In this document: positions 17,902-26,958 of the stretch, in pieces
Numbering within the stretch: the stretch's first letter is position 1
Layout of the letters: every line of letters begins with the position of its first letter
Assembly (NCBI RefSeq): GCF_002964605.1
Contig: NZ_PQDH01000006.1
Location: forward strand, 124,001-188,000
Source: Vallitalea okinawensis
Lineage (GTDB): Bacteria > Bacillota > Clostridia > Lachnospirales > PQDH01
Length of the DNA stretch: 64,000 nucleotides
Direction of reading: 5' to 3'
Notes under the pieces: model-generated
What the model was told of the DNA's origin: nothing
Database searches by the model: none
The model's input: only the letters and a program-made list of their open reading frames with translations
Translations under genes and position numbers: made by a program

Positions 17902-19047
17902 CTAATCTATTTGAAATAATAAATCCTCTTCGTTTTCAAAATAATGATCTATTAATAATTTTGCACTTAAAATAGCTAAATTGACATTCTCATGTATATT
18001 TAAATCTTTATAAGCAACCCAATCGGTTAAATTCTCTCTAATTTTTTTACTTAATTTTTCAAAAACTATATCTCTAAAATCATTAATAAATTTTCCGGTT
18101 AAAACTATTCTATCTAAATCTAACAAGATAACAACATTAGCAAGTGGAGGTGCTACAATGTCGCTTACCTCTTCAATCATACGTGTTACTTCAGTATTCC
18201 CTTTTTTTACTTCTTCCTTAATTCTTTCATAATTCATATCTAATCGCTCTTCTAATGCACCTATAGATGCAAGTGTTGTCAGACAACCGTACTTACCACA
18301 TTTACATTTTCTCACTTCCGGAGCATAGTTAACAGTTATGTGTCCGAACTCTCCTGCAACACTATTGGTACTTCTCATAACATGCCCATCAATAACGATA
18401 GAGGAGCCTATACCTTGATCCAACTTAACTACGATAAAATTAGTATCTTCTCTAAGATTGAAGTTTTCTGAATGAGCAATGGTGTTCACATCGTTTCTTA
18501 TAAGAATTGGAATACCTAAGTATTCCAATTCTTTTTTTAAGTTTATATTAAACCAATTGAGGGGCTTCACTTCAATAATAATGCCCTTCTTCTCGTTAAC
18601 TACCCCTGTTACACTTATAGCCACAGCTTGTATACGATTAATCCCACTAAAATCTGCTTTTACCTCATCAATGAGTTGCTTGATTACATTAAGGGCATCA
18701 TCATCTTCAGCTAACTGTTTTTGACATGCTTTAATAAGATCTCCTAGTAAGTTAGTGAGAACTACCTTGATCTCAGTTACTGTGACTTCAACTCCTATAA
18801 CATAAAAGTCAGTATAGTTAATTCTTAACGACATGGGATTTCTGCCCTGACCCATTTGCCGAACACTTTCTTCTTTGATAATACCTTTATCTAATAGTTC
18901 CTTGACAATATTGGTCACCGTTTGAGAAGATAGATTTATTTTTTCAGCTATCTTTTTACGATAAATACCATTGTCTTCATGTATAACTTTTAGAATGCTC
19001 TTTATGTTTTTTAGTTTCATCATATCAGGGCTAGTTAACTTATTCAT
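17902..19047 (-). CDS. ROK-family transcriptional repressor
   Basis: 381 residues. N-terminal winged helix-turn-helix (about 10-70, with YRKKIAEKINLSSQTVTNIVKEL split across two helices), then a ROK sugar-kinase-like domain with a glycine-rich ATP-type loop, the EFGHITV motif and the zinc site C-x-C-x4-C (KCKCGKYGC). It belongs to the NagC/XylR group that releases DNA on binding a sugar. It lies inside the operon it most likely controls: two palindromes fitting a ROK operator flank the promoter at 22138-22166. Confidence 0.92.
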   Translation of the reverse strand: MNKLTSPDMMKLKNIKSILKVIHEDNGIYRKKIAEKINLSSQTVTNIVKELLDKGIIKEESVRQMGQGRNPMSLRINYTDFYVIGVEVTVTEIKVVLTNLLGDLIKACQKQLAEDDDALNVIKQLIDEVKADFSGINRIQAVAISVTGVVNEKKGIIIEVKPLNWFNINLKKELEYLGIPILIRNDVNTIAHSENFNLREDTNFIVVKLDQGIGSSIVIDGHVMRSTNSVAGEFGHITVNYAPEVRKCKCGKYGCLTTLASIGALEERLDMNYERIKEEVKKGNTEVTRMIEEVSDIVAPPLANVVILLDLDRIVLTGKFINDFRDIVFEKLSKKIRENLTDWVAYKDLNIHENVNLAILSAKLLIDHYFENEEDLLFQID

Positions 19048-19059
19048 AAAATCACCTTT

Positions 19060-20364
19060 TTACTTTAGTATATCATTAGTACTTTCAATAATATGATCAA
19101 TACCCTCTTCTGGAGTCATTTGATCATAAGCAATAGCTTCAATTGTTGTTGAAATGAGATCAGAGATTTGTGGGTATTCTTCAATTGGTGGTCTTGCAAC
19201 ACCATGAGTAAGGGCTTCAGCAGCCACTATCATATGTGGATTTTCTTCACCAAATTGAACATATTTTTCACTTTCTCTTGCTGAGTTAGCAACTGGTAAA
19301 TAGCCAGAACGAATAGCCCATTCAGCATGATTTTCACCTGTTGTCATCCACTTAACAAAATCGAATGCTGCATCAACTGTAGCTTCTTCACCATTATTAA
19401 ATAAGAAGTAATGGTTTGAACCAAGACCTGTTGCAAGTTGTTCTTTTCCTGGAAGCATAGCTACTCCTACATTCATTTCATATTTATTGATATAAGCATT
19501 AGCTGCACCTTGAGTTCCGATAATGATAGCTACTTGTTCTTCTATAAATGGATCTTGTCCTACAGTGATTGGAGCATAACCATCTTTGATGAACTGGCTA
19601 TAGTATGCTAGTGCTTCTAAACCATTTTCACGATCAAATCCTACCGCAGTATTGTTATCATTTAATATATCTCCACCATTTTGCCATAAGAAACATTCCC
19701 AAGTCCAAGTAGTTCTTTCTCCAACTTCAATAGGTAACCAAATAGCTTGGTGTGTATCTGTTGTTAATTGAGGTGCAATAGCGTATAATTCTTCCCAAGT
19801 AGTCGGTACTTCTGTAATACCCGCTTCTTCAAACATATCTTTGTTGTAAATAAAGTATAATGTTCCAGCTTCAATAGGTACTGAATAGATTGTATCATTA
19901 AATTTACCTGCATTCAATAATCCTTCTGGAATATCAGCAATATATGCATCGTCCATTAAGCCTTCTACATTCACTAATTTACCAGTACTTTCTAATACCC
20001 CAGTCCAAGTAGGGTAACCCCATAAGATATCAGGTTGCTCATCAGCCATAATAGCTGCTTGTACTTTTTGTAGCATTTCTTCCCCTGAAGCCACAAATTT
20101 AGCAGTTACATTAACTTCATCATTTTCTGCATTATATTTAGCAACCAGTTCATCTAAAACTTCTGCTTTATCAGTTGAATAGCCATGCCAGAATTCAACT
20201 GCTACTGGCTCTGCTTCTTCTTTCTTTACATCATCTTTTTTCTCTTCTGTTTTTGTTGTCTCATTTTTAGTCTCTTCTGTTTTTGGTTCCTCAGTTGTTG
20301 AACAACCTACTAAAAGGCTAAAAGCTAAAATAAGTACTAAAATAGTCGTTAAACCTTTTTTCAT
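19060..20364 (-). CDS. Sugar ABC transporter substrate-binding lipoprotein
   Basis: 434 residues from ATG 20364, preceded by AAGGAGAGG; an in-frame upstream extension would run into the permease gene and has no binding site. Signal peptide with lipobox LVGC (Cys21), then an unusual linker of alternating E, K and T residues (about 22-52) and a type 1 solute-binding protein fold (VEFWHGYST start). It delivers a sugar to the permease pair encoded just upstream. The gene ends 12 bases before the ROK gene begins. Confidence 0.93.
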   Translation of the reverse strand: MKKGLTTILVLILAFSLLVGCSTTEEPKTEETKNETTKTEEKKDDVKKEEAEPVAVEFWHGYSTDKAEVLDELVAKYNAENDEVNVTAKFVASGEEMLQKVQAAIMADEQPDILWGYPTWTGVLESTGKLVNVEGLMDDAYIADIPEGLLNAGKFNDTIYSVPIEAGTLYFIYNKDMFEEAGITEVPTTWEELYAIAPQLTTDTHQAIWLPIEVGERTTWTWECFLWQNGGDILNDNNTAVGFDRENGLEALAYYSQFIKDGYAPITVGQDPFIEEQVAIIIGTQGAANAYINKYEMNVGVAMLPGKEQLATGLGSNHYFLFNNGEEATVDAAFDFVKWMTTGENHAEWAIRSGYLPVANSARESEKYVQFGEENPHMIVAAEALTHGVARPPIEEYPQISDLISTTIEAIAYDQMTPEEGIDHIIESTNDILK

Positions 20365-20392
20365 AATTTTCCTCTCCTTAAATAAATAATAT

Positions 20393-21217
20393 TTATTCTT
20401 TACCGCCTGAAAAAGCAATACTTTCGATTACTTTTTTCTGGAACAGTAAAAATACAATAATGACAGGTAGCATGGTTAACGTTGTACCAGCCATTAAAGC
20501 TCCCCAATCTGTCTCAATGACATTTTGTTCTTTAAAGTAGGCTAAACCTAACTGTAAAGTATACAACTCTTCTTTATTTACTATTAACAAAGGCCAAAAA
20601 TACTGATTCCATCCGTAGATAAAAATGAGGATGATGGATGTTGAAATGATAGGCTTTGATATAGGCATAACGATTTTCCCAATGATCTGAAAGACATTAC
20701 ACCCATCAATAGCAGCAGCTTCCTCTATCTCCAGTGGTATCTTTAAGAAAAACTGACGTAGCAAGAATACAATCAATGCACTCCAACTGAATGGAATAAT
20801 GAGACCTTGTAAAGTATTTAATAATCCTAATTCTTTCAACATGAGTACCATGGGTATCATAATCGTTTGAGCTGGTAACATTAACCCTGATAATAGTAGT
20901 AGAAATAACAAATTCTTACCTTTAAACTCCATTCTTGCAAATGCATATGCTGCAAGGATAGATGTTACTAGCTGACCAACTATAATACATAAAGTAACAA
21001 TAACACTGTTTATAAAGAAATCCACAAAAGGAAAACTTGTAACGGCATTCACATAGTTCTCGAAATAAAACTCACTTGGTATCCAACGAATTGGCACCTC
21101 AAAAATCTCATTTGGTGGCTTTAAAGAAGTTGAAATCATCCATAGGAAAGGTAAAATCATGATGACTGCACCTAAGTAGATGATGCTATGTTTTAATAAA
21201 GCTGATACTTTCTTCAT
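20393..21217 (-). CDS. Sugar ABC transporter permease (MalG type)
   Basis: 274 residues, six predicted helices. The EAA coupling loop is visible as EEAAAIDGCNVFQIIGKIVMP, split as EEAAAIDGCNV and FQIIGKIVMP. It starts 10 bases after the MalF-type gene (AGGGAAAT binding site). It forms the translocation channel with that protein; the ATPase must be supplied from elsewhere. Confidence 0.93.
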   Translation of the reverse strand: MKKVSALLKHSIIYLGAVIMILPFLWMISTSLKPPNEIFEVPIRWIPSEFYFENYVNAVTSFPFVDFFINSVIVTLCIIVGQLVTSILAAYAFARMEFKGKNLLFLLLLSGLMLPAQTIMIPMVLMLKELGLLNTLQGLIIPFSWSALIVFLLRQFFLKIPLEIEEAAAIDGCNVFQIIGKIVMPISKPIISTSIILIFIYGWNQYFWPLLIVNKEELYTLQLGLAYFKEQNVIETDWGALMAGTTLTMLPVIIVFLLFQKKVIESIAFSGGKE

Positions 21218-21227
21218 AATTTCCCTC

Positions 21228-22091
21228 CTATCTTTCTTCTATAAATTTCTTTTGGATGACAGTTATTAAAGCTGTCATAATGAACAATACAAATGCAATA
21301 GCAGAAGCATATCCAATTTGGAATTGTTCAAAGCCCACTTTATAAAGATAAGTTACTAACATTTCCGTTGATCCCACTGGACCTCCTCCAGTTGTAACAT
21401 TGACGATATCAAAAACTTGAAATAAGGAATAAATTGTTGCTGAAACCATGACAAAGAACATGGTTGGCTTAAGCATTGGTACTGTGATCTTAGTGAAACT
21501 TTGCAACTTGGTAGCTCCATCGATTTTTGCCGCTTCATAGAGTGACTCTGGTATGGATAATAAGCCTGCAATAAAGATGACCATGTTATAGCCGATGCTT
21601 TTCCAGACACCAATAATAACCAGCGATCCCATGGCTAAATTCGGATCTGCTAACCACTTCTGACTTTCCAATCCAAATACACCTATAATGGCATTGAGTA
21701 AACCGCTTGAATTAGGTAGAAAGACCCAACTCCATACCACACCAACTGCAACTAAAGATACAATATGTGGTAAGAAATAAATTCCTTTAATAGTTTGATA
21801 ACCTTTTATTCCATCTTGAACCACGACACTTAGAACAAGAGAAATAAAGACAGCTAAAATGACAGTTGATCCGGCATAAACAACAGTATTCTTAAGTGCA
21901 TTTATAAAATCTTGACTCTGGAATAGCATCATGTAATTCTGTAATCCAACAAACTCCATTGTTGGTGAAAATCCATTCCACTCATAGAAGGTTAATTTAA
22001 ATGAGTATAGTAATGGTATTAAGAAAAATAAAGCAAATAGTATGTATGTTGGCAATATGAGTAAATAACCAATATACTTATTCTTTTTCAT
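21228..22091 (-). CDS. Sugar ABC transporter permease (MalF/UgpA type)
   Basis: 287 residues with six predicted helices, a periplasm-facing loop after helix 1 and the EAA loop YEAAKIDGATKLQSFTKITVP, split as YEAAKIDGATK and LQSFTKITVP. First gene of the operon: the consensus promoter and two palindromic operators lie 45-100 bases upstream, and GGAGGG precedes the ATG. Confidence 0.93.
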   Translation of the reverse strand: MKKNKYIGYLLILPTYILFALFFLIPLLYSFKLTFYEWNGFSPTMEFVGLQNYMMLFQSQDFINALKNTVVYAGSTVILAVFISLVLSVVVQDGIKGYQTIKGIYFLPHIVSLVAVGVVWSWVFLPNSSGLLNAIIGVFGLESQKWLADPNLAMGSLVIIGVWKSIGYNMVIFIAGLLSIPESLYEAAKIDGATKLQSFTKITVPMLKPTMFFVMVSATIYSLFQVFDIVNVTTGGGPVGSTEMLVTYLYKVGFEQFQIGYASAIAFVLFIMTALITVIQKKFIEER

Positions 22092-22112
22092 GGTAACCCT
22101 CCATAATTTTAT

Positions 22113-22133
22113 TTAATCAAGTCATTTGATTAA
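22113..22133. promoter_or_regulatory. Operator 1 of the ROK-controlled operon
   Basis: Perfect inverted repeat TTAATCAA-N5-TTGATTAA overlapping the predicted transcription start (about 22131). The form suits binding by the operon's own ROK repressor. Confidence 0.75.
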
Positions 22134-22137
22134 TTAG

Positions 22138-22166
22138 ATTATAACCTCTCAATTAGACAATGTCAA
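22138..22166 (-). promoter_or_regulatory. Consensus promoter of the sugar operon
   Basis: On the minus strand TTGACA (22166-22161), 17-base spacer, TATAAT (22143-22138): a perfect sigma-A consensus, bracketed by two copies of the same palindrome, so strong when not repressed. Confidence 0.85.
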
Positions 22167-22169
22167 CAA

Positions 22170-22190
22170 TTAATCCAATGATTTGATTAA
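22170..22190. promoter_or_regulatory. Operator 2 of the ROK-controlled operon
   Basis: Near-perfect inverted repeat TTAATCCA-N5-TTGATTAA just upstream of the -35 box; 15 of 16 arm bases agree with operator 1. Centre-to-centre distance to operator 1 is 57 bases, which would permit cooperative binding or looping. Confidence 0.75.
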
Positions 22191-22232
22191 TTATTTACAT
22201 GAAATTAATGTAAGTTAAATTTCTTAACATTA

Positions 22233-22280
22233 AAATAACCCAAATAAAGTCATTTTAGTTTGACTTTATTTGGGCTATTT
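22233..22280 (-). terminator. Terminator of the HAD phosphatase gene
   Basis: 20-bp stem with one G-U pair (AAATAGCCCAAATAAAGTCA against its complement) and an 8-base loop, followed by T residues on the minus strand. Confidence 0.85.
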
Positions 22281-22304
22281 TATGCACGCTATAGGTTGTA
22301 AACA

Positions 22305-23120
22305 CTAAGCTACTTCTTCATTTAACATGAATTTTTTAATAACATGAGCTACACCATCATGGTCATTTGATCGTGTTACATAGCTGGCTACTTCTTTCAC
22401 TTCCTCAAAAGCATTTTCCATAGCTACACCTAAACCAGCATATTCGATCATTGCTATATCGTTACCAGCATCACCAATGCAGATGATCTCTTCTGATTTA
22501 AAGCCAAGTTCCTTCGCAACTGCTTTAACACCAGCCCCCTTGTTAACAGACTTATGTAAAAACTCAAGGAAATATGGTGCACTTCTTAATATGGTATACT
22601 TGTCTGTAATGGCCTTAGGAAGCTTTGAAATAATTTCATCCAATAATTCTGGTTCATCGATAAACATCACTTTAACAATAGTTGTTGCATCATCAATTTC
22701 GTCTACTGGCATAATATCAATAGGTATACCATTTATATCTGCTTCCACATGGGTATACTTATTATCTACAGGCGTTGTTACTTTGCTATTGGTTAAAGCA
22801 TGAATATGAACACCTAAATCCTGACTGACTTCGTACAATTCTTTATAATCTTCTACGGATAATGTTGTCTTTGAGATAATATGACCACTTTTCGTCGTTT
22901 GAACTAAAGAACCGTTAAATGCAATGACGTAATCTTCATCAGAAATTAAATCCAGATGTTTAAGATGTCTCTTCACTCCCAGTAGTGGTCGACCCGTTGC
23001 AATAACCACTTTCTTACCTTGCTTTTTAGCTTCTTGTATCATATCAAAGTTTGCTTTAGAAATTTCTTTATCTTTATTTAATAAGGTACCATCCATGTCA
23101 ACAGCTATTAATTTATACAT
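22305..23120 (-). CDS. Cof-type HAD-superfamily phosphatase
   Basis: 271 residues of the Cof/YidA/SupH subfamily IIB. Motif I is DMDGTLL (Asp8, nucleophile; Asp10), motif II a Thr/Ser in the VIATGRP region, motif III a Lys in the cap-following segment, and motif IV GDAGNDIAMI. The inserted cap domain lies around residues 85-185. Members dephosphorylate sugar phosphates or pyridoxal phosphate; the exact substrate is not predictable. It stands alone, with AGGAGG before the ATG and a strong terminator behind it. Confidence 0.92.
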   Translation of the reverse strand: MYKLIAVDMDGTLLNKDKEISKANFDMIQEAKKQGKKVVIATGRPLLGVKRHLKHLDLISDEDYVIAFNGSLVQTTKSGHIISKTTLSVEDYKELYEVSQDLGVHIHALTNSKVTTPVDNKYTHVEADINGIPIDIMPVDEIDDATTIVKVMFIDEPELLDEIISKLPKAITDKYTILRSAPYFLEFLHKSVNKGAGVKAVAKELGFKSEEIICIGDAGNDIAMIEYAGLGVAMENAFEEVKEVASYVTRSNDHDGVAHVIKKFMLNEEVA

Positions 23121-23245
23121 GTCTTATCCTCCTGCTTCTTTTTGTCATCATTTCACGTTTTTCTACCCTTAAGGTATCATATCACGTAAGATTATTCAAG
23201 AAAGCAGGTAATTCAGATATTTTGTAAAATTAGCTGAATTATTAT

Positions 23246-24205
23246 TCAATTGTGATAGATGGTATACAGTTTACTTACTTCCTCACTAGCATAGTTTCGC
23301 AATTCTACAGGTTGAAGGATTTCTATATGACCAATATGATCAATGACAAATAGACATGCTTCTTCAAATTTGTACATATTAACCGTTGCTACAATACCTC
23401 CATGTTCCTGATAAGATTCAAGAACATCTAATTGATCTAAAATATATTTTTTAGATTCACTGACTTTAATTGTCGCAACATAATTCTCTACTTGAATACA
23501 ACCTTCTTTAAATTTTGTTACACTTCCTTGCCAATATTCAGCTAATGAAAAATCTTCTGGTATAATAAAGTCTTCATCTAAAACGTCTACTCTTGTCATG
23601 CGTTCACATTTAAAAGTTCTTATGTCATCACTTTTCTCACAATATGCAATAAGATACCATTCCATTCTTTTAACAACTAAACCGTATGGGTGAATGATTC
23701 TACTGGATATCTCGCCACTAAATTTTTGATAGTACACGTACAGTTTACTAGACTGCCAAAGAGCCTTTCTTATAGAATCTAAATAGACAACTTGTTTATA
23801 TTCACCCCACCATGGCGTCTCATCAAAATAGAATCGTTCTCTAGCCTTCCTAATATCTTCGTTATATTCAGAAGGGAGACTGTCTTCTAACTTTAGGAGA
23901 GCATTTTTGAGTTTAATACTGGAATCACTCTGTTTATCAGGCTGTATCCCAATGCCACTTAAAAAAAGATTAACAACCTCTTCATTGTGCAGACGATTCA
24001 TATCCACGGAATAACCTTCCATAAGATAGATACCACCATTGGGACCTGTTGTAGTCGCGATTGGTAATCCAGCTTCGCATAGAGTATCAATGTCTCTATA
24101 GACAGTTCGTACTGATGTCTCAAGAGCATCGGCCAGTTCCTTTGCTTTTATTTTTCTTCTCGATTCCAATAACAATATGGTGGCAATTAATCGATGTAGC
24201 CGCAT
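23246..24205 (-). CDS. WYL-domain transcriptional regulator
   Basis: 319 residues. The N-terminal winged helix (about 1-60; KAKELADALETSVRTVYRDI in the recognition region) is of the HTH_11/DeoR type, followed by a WYL ligand-binding domain (about 135-220, with YGLVVKRMEWYLIAYC) and a C-terminal WCX-like extension. Such YafY/PafC-type proteins respond to nucleotides, ssDNA or metabolites. A consensus promoter lies at 24318-24347 and a perfect palindrome overlaps its -35, so autoregulation is likely. The divergent small ORF/oxidoreductase genes could be co-regulated. Confidence 0.9.
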   Translation of the reverse strand: MRLHRLIATILLLESRRKIKAKELADALETSVRTVYRDIDTLCEAGLPIATTTGPNGGIYLMEGYSVDMNRLHNEEVVNLFLSGIGIQPDKQSDSSIKLKNALLKLEDSLPSEYNEDIRKARERFYFDETPWWGEYKQVVYLDSIRKALWQSSKLYVYYQKFSGEISSRIIHPYGLVVKRMEWYLIAYCEKSDDIRTFKCERMTRVDVLDEDFIIPEDFSLAEYWQGSVTKFKEGCIQVENYVATIKVSESKKYILDQLDVLESYQEHGGIVATVNMYKFEEACLFVIDHIGHIEILQPVELRNYASEEVSKLYTIYHN

Positions 24206-24317
24206 AACACTCTCCCCATTCTTTTTATTAAAATATCATTATCCTATCCCTAAAATAATTCCTATTGTTTTACTCCAATATAGTTTAAGTACTGACTCTA
24301 TTACATAAGTTAATTTT

Positions 24318-24350
24318 ATTATATTATTGTTGACATAATAGTGTCAACAA
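24318..24350 (-). promoter_or_regulatory. WYL-gene promoter with overlapping palindrome
   Basis: Minus strand TTGACA (24347-24342), 18-base spacer, TATAAT (24323-24318). A perfect 9-bp inverted repeat, TTGTTGACA-N6-TGTCAACAA at 24327-24350, covers the -35 and most of the spacer. It is a candidate site for the WYL regulator, between divergent genes. Confidence 0.7.
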
Positions 24351-24415
24351 TACATCTATATACTTAAATAAGTATCATATATCTGTTGCAAAAATTCAGT
24401 AGGTGGGTGATAAGA

Positions 24416-24589
24416 ATGAGAAACATACTTAAAAAAGTTAACAAGATTAATGAGGGGACAATGAGAAAAGATGCGAAGAAAGACACAATAATAGTATTTT
24501 GCGGTTCACAAATAGTAGAGCCCTGGGACGATAGATCTGATTTATGGATGTCCTTATCCATGTCTTCTCAACGATGGGGCTTCTATTAA
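24416..24589 (+). CDS. Small hypothetical protein
   Basis: 57 codons from ATG 24416, preceded by AGGTGG with a 9-base spacer. The product is hydrophilic and basic in its first half (many Lys/Arg) and Trp/Ser-rich in its second (VEPWDDRSDLWMSLS). I recognise no family. It lies 31 bases upstream of the Gfo/Idh gene on the same strand and could be a leader or co-translated peptide. It may equally be a chance ORF. Confidence 0.35.
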   Translation: MRNILKKVNKINEGTMRKDAKKDTIIVFCGSQIVEPWDDRSDLWMSLSMSSQRWGFY

Positions 24590-24620
24590 TCAATATAGTA
24601 CGAGGAAGGGAGTAATAAAT

Positions 24621-25553
24621 ATGAAAGTCGGTATATTAGGAACAGGATTTGGTGCTCATCATGCTGCCATCTATACCCAAACCCTAGGGATTGATACCAT
24701 TAAAATCTTTGGGAGGAGCAAAAGCAAGCTAGAAAAAATTCAAGCCAACCTTCACATTGAAGTGACAGACACTGTAGAAGATATTCTTGACGATCCATCC
24801 ATCAGCTTAGTGGATATTTGTTTACCAAGCCACTTACATAAAGAATATATTATTGCATCCTTACAGAAGGGAAAAGATGTCTTTTGTGAAACACCTTTAT
24901 GCTATACTCAGGAAGATCTTATAGCCATAAAAGAAGCAAGTAGACAATATCCAAACAAAGTATTTGTTAATCAATTTATTAAGTTTTGTCCAGAGTTTCA
25001 ATTAATCAAAGAAGCAGTTGAGGATAACATATACGGGCAATTAAAAGCTATTCATCTTAAGCGGTCCACAGCACCTTTATGGGGTGATTTAGGTTATGAC
25101 CGTATCGTTACTAATCTGATGATACATGAAATTGATTTCATCACTTGGCTGCTGGGTAATACAAAACGAATCTCTGCATTTGGAAGCTCCAGCAGACAGG
25201 ATCAAGCCTATGTTAGTGCTCACCTCACATATGATAATACCTTAGTAGAAATAACAGCCTCCTCCATGATGCCATTAAGCTATCCTTTCACTGTAAGTTA
25301 TGACGCAATCTTCGAAAATGCCTCTTTAAACTTCTGTGAACAATGCTTTGAAAAGGGTAGTAAGGTAACATTAACAGAGTATACCCACGATGGGTCAAAA
25401 GAAATACAGCTCCATATCGTTGACTCTGCTAAAGAATCAATCGACCATGTCCTGGCTTGTCTCAATAATGATGTACAATCCATTATTACTGTTGATGATG
25501 CTATTCGTTCTCTAGAAGTAGCTGGCCAGATTAAAGATCATATAATGAAATAG
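24621..25553 (+). CDS. Gfo/Idh/MocA-family oxidoreductase
   Basis: 310 residues. The N-terminal Rossmann fold starts GILGTGFGAHHAAIY with the NAD(P)-binding GxGxxG-type turn; the family motif E-x-P is present as CETPLCY (about residue 93), replacing the usual EKP lysine with Thr. The C-terminal alpha/beta domain (about 125-300) includes the H-E-I-D segment (MIHEIDFI). Members oxidise or reduce sugars, inositols or their derivatives. Loss of the catalytic Lys of EKP suggests an altered reaction or a non-dehydrogenase role. GGAAGGGAG precedes the ATG. Confidence 0.88.
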   Translation: MKVGILGTGFGAHHAAIYTQTLGIDTIKIFGRSKSKLEKIQANLHIEVTDTVEDILDDPSISLVDICLPSHLHKEYIIASLQKGKDVFCETPLCYTQEDLIAIKEASRQYPNKVFVNQFIKFCPEFQLIKEAVEDNIYGQLKAIHLKRSTAPLWGDLGYDRIVTNLMIHEIDFITWLLGNTKRISAFGSSSRQDQAYVSAHLTYDNTLVEITASSMMPLSYPFTVSYDAIFENASLNFCEQCFEKGSKVTLTEYTHDGSKEIQLHIVDSAKESIDHVLACLNNDVQSIITVDDAIRSLEVAGQIKDHIMK

Positions 25554-25642
25554 GTATTAACCACCTCTTGCATCCCCTAGTTCTACAAGGTATACTTTAA
25601 TTATAGGTTATTCGAGTTAATTTGTAGAGAAGAGGTGATCCT

Positions 25643-26050
25643 ATGGGTTTTAAAGGTATACATCATTTTTGTATTCAGACGTCAACTTATAAAGAAACCC
25701 TTCATTTTTATACCGAGATTTTGGATTTTGAATTGGTTAAAGAGGATATTTATGTACCCAAACGTGCTTATAAAGCTTGGTTGAAATCTGGTGATCTTTT
25801 AATAGAAGTATTGACACCCAAGTGCTCTAAACCCTTTAAAGATTATGATAAATTAAATCATGGTATCACACATTTTAGTTTATTGGTTGACGATGCTCAT
25901 GAAGAATTAAAAAATTTAAAATCAAAAGGCTTTAGAAATTTTAAACCGAAACACGGAGAGATTATATATAAGATTAAAGGTGGCTATCAGTTTAAGTTAT
26001 TAGCACCTGAAGGAACCGAAATAGAAGTACGTGATTCTGAAGAAATTTAA
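25643..26050 (+). CDS. VOC-family (glyoxalase-fold) protein
   Basis: 135 residues forming a single vicinal-oxygen-chelate domain. It begins KGIHHFCIQTSTYKETLHFY, with the first metal-ligand His, and has the second half HGITHFSLLVDD and a C-terminal Glu in PEGTEIEVRD. Such proteins bind a divalent metal and act as lyases, isomerases or resistance proteins. No substrate can be inferred. AGAGGTGAT precedes the ATG; a hairpin follows. Confidence 0.85.
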   Translation: MGFKGIHHFCIQTSTYKETLHFYTEILDFELVKEDIYVPKRAYKAWLKSGDLLIEVLTPKCSKPFKDYDKLNHGITHFSLLVDDAHEELKNLKSKGFRNFKPKHGEIIYKIKGGYQFKLLAPEGTEIEVRDSEEI

Positions 26051-26065
26051 GAAATCGCTTTCCTT

Positions 26066-26132
26066 AAAAGCTCTATACCAATAGTAACGATGTAAAACCT
26101 ACACATCTTGCTAAAGGATAGGGCTTTTCTAT
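26066..26132 (+). terminator. Possible terminator after the VOC gene
   Basis: AAAAGCTCTAT (26066-26076) pairs with ATAGGGCTTTT (26118-26128) with one G-U; the loop contains a GATGT/ACATC hairpin. Only a short T-run follows. Confidence 0.4.
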
Positions 26133-26285
26133 ATGAAAAAATGGAAATGATGATAAAAAAATATAAAAATATGTTATACTAAGATAGATTTATACCTTAC
26201 TTGTATGAAGAAGAACTTTGTCTATGACATGAGCTAATAGGCTGAAATAATTAATAGAAGGTATAATAGATTAAAGGAGTTTGTT

Positions 26286-26957
26286 ATGTACAAAATTTTA
26301 ATTGTAGAAGATGATGAAGTAATCGCGAAAACATTAAAGGATAGCTTAAGCCAATGGGGATATGGGGCGGAGATGGTCAACGATTTTAAAGAAGTTAAAA
26401 CACAATTTATAAACTATGGACCAGATTTGGTTTTATTAGATATATCACTACCATTTTTTAATGGTTATCATTGGTGTACTGAGATTAGAAAACTCTCTAA
26501 GGTTCCTATTATCTTTATCTCATCCATGTCTGACAATATGAATGTCGTCATGGCAATTAATATGGGCGGAGATGACTTTATAGCAAAACCCTTTGACCTA
26601 AACATTGTTATCGCCAAAGTACAAGCATTGATTCGCCGCACCTATTCATTTGGTGGTCAGATGAATATTATTGAACACAAAGACGTTATCTTAAACTTAA
26701 GTGATGCATCCTTAGAATATAACGATGAGAGAATTGAGCTTACCAAAAATGAATACAAAATCCTACAAGTCTTATTAGAAAATGTAGGGAAGGTTATAAC
26801 TAGGGATGTGATCATGACAAAGTTATGGGAGAGCGACAGCTTTATTGATGATAATACACTCACTGTTAATGTAGCTAGACTACGTAAGAAATTAGCTACT
26901 TATAGCTTAGAAGACTTTATTAAGACAAAGAAGGGTATCGGGTATATGGTGGAATAA
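26286..26957 (+). CDS. BceR-type response regulator (OmpR family)
   Basis: 223 residues. Receiver domain (1-118) with D9/D10, phospho-acceptor Asp52 in LLDISLP and a conserved Lys in AKPFD; C-terminal OmpR winged helix (about 130-220) with ELTKNEYKILQVLLENVG. One base separates its stop from the kinase ATG. The genes order response regulator, kinase, ATPase, permease is the Bce-type antimicrobial-peptide detoxification module. A BceR-type box (TTACA-N4-TGTAA) lies before the ABC genes. Confidence 0.92.
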   Translation: MYKILIVEDDEVIAKTLKDSLSQWGYGAEMVNDFKEVKTQFINYGPDLVLLDISLPFFNGYHWCTEIRKLSKVPIIFISSMSDNMNVVMAINMGGDDFIAKPFDLNIVIAKVQALIRRTYSFGGQMNIIEHKDVILNLSDASLEYNDERIELTKNEYKILQVLLENVGKVITRDVIMTKLWESDSFIDDNTLTVNVARLRKKLATYSLEDFIKTKKGIGYMVE

Positions 26958-26958
26958 T

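Noticed and set aside
20365-20418. Longer N-terminus for the sugar-binding lipoprotein
   Set aside because: It overlaps the permease gene and pushes the lipoprotein signal inward; ATG 20364 has a good binding site.
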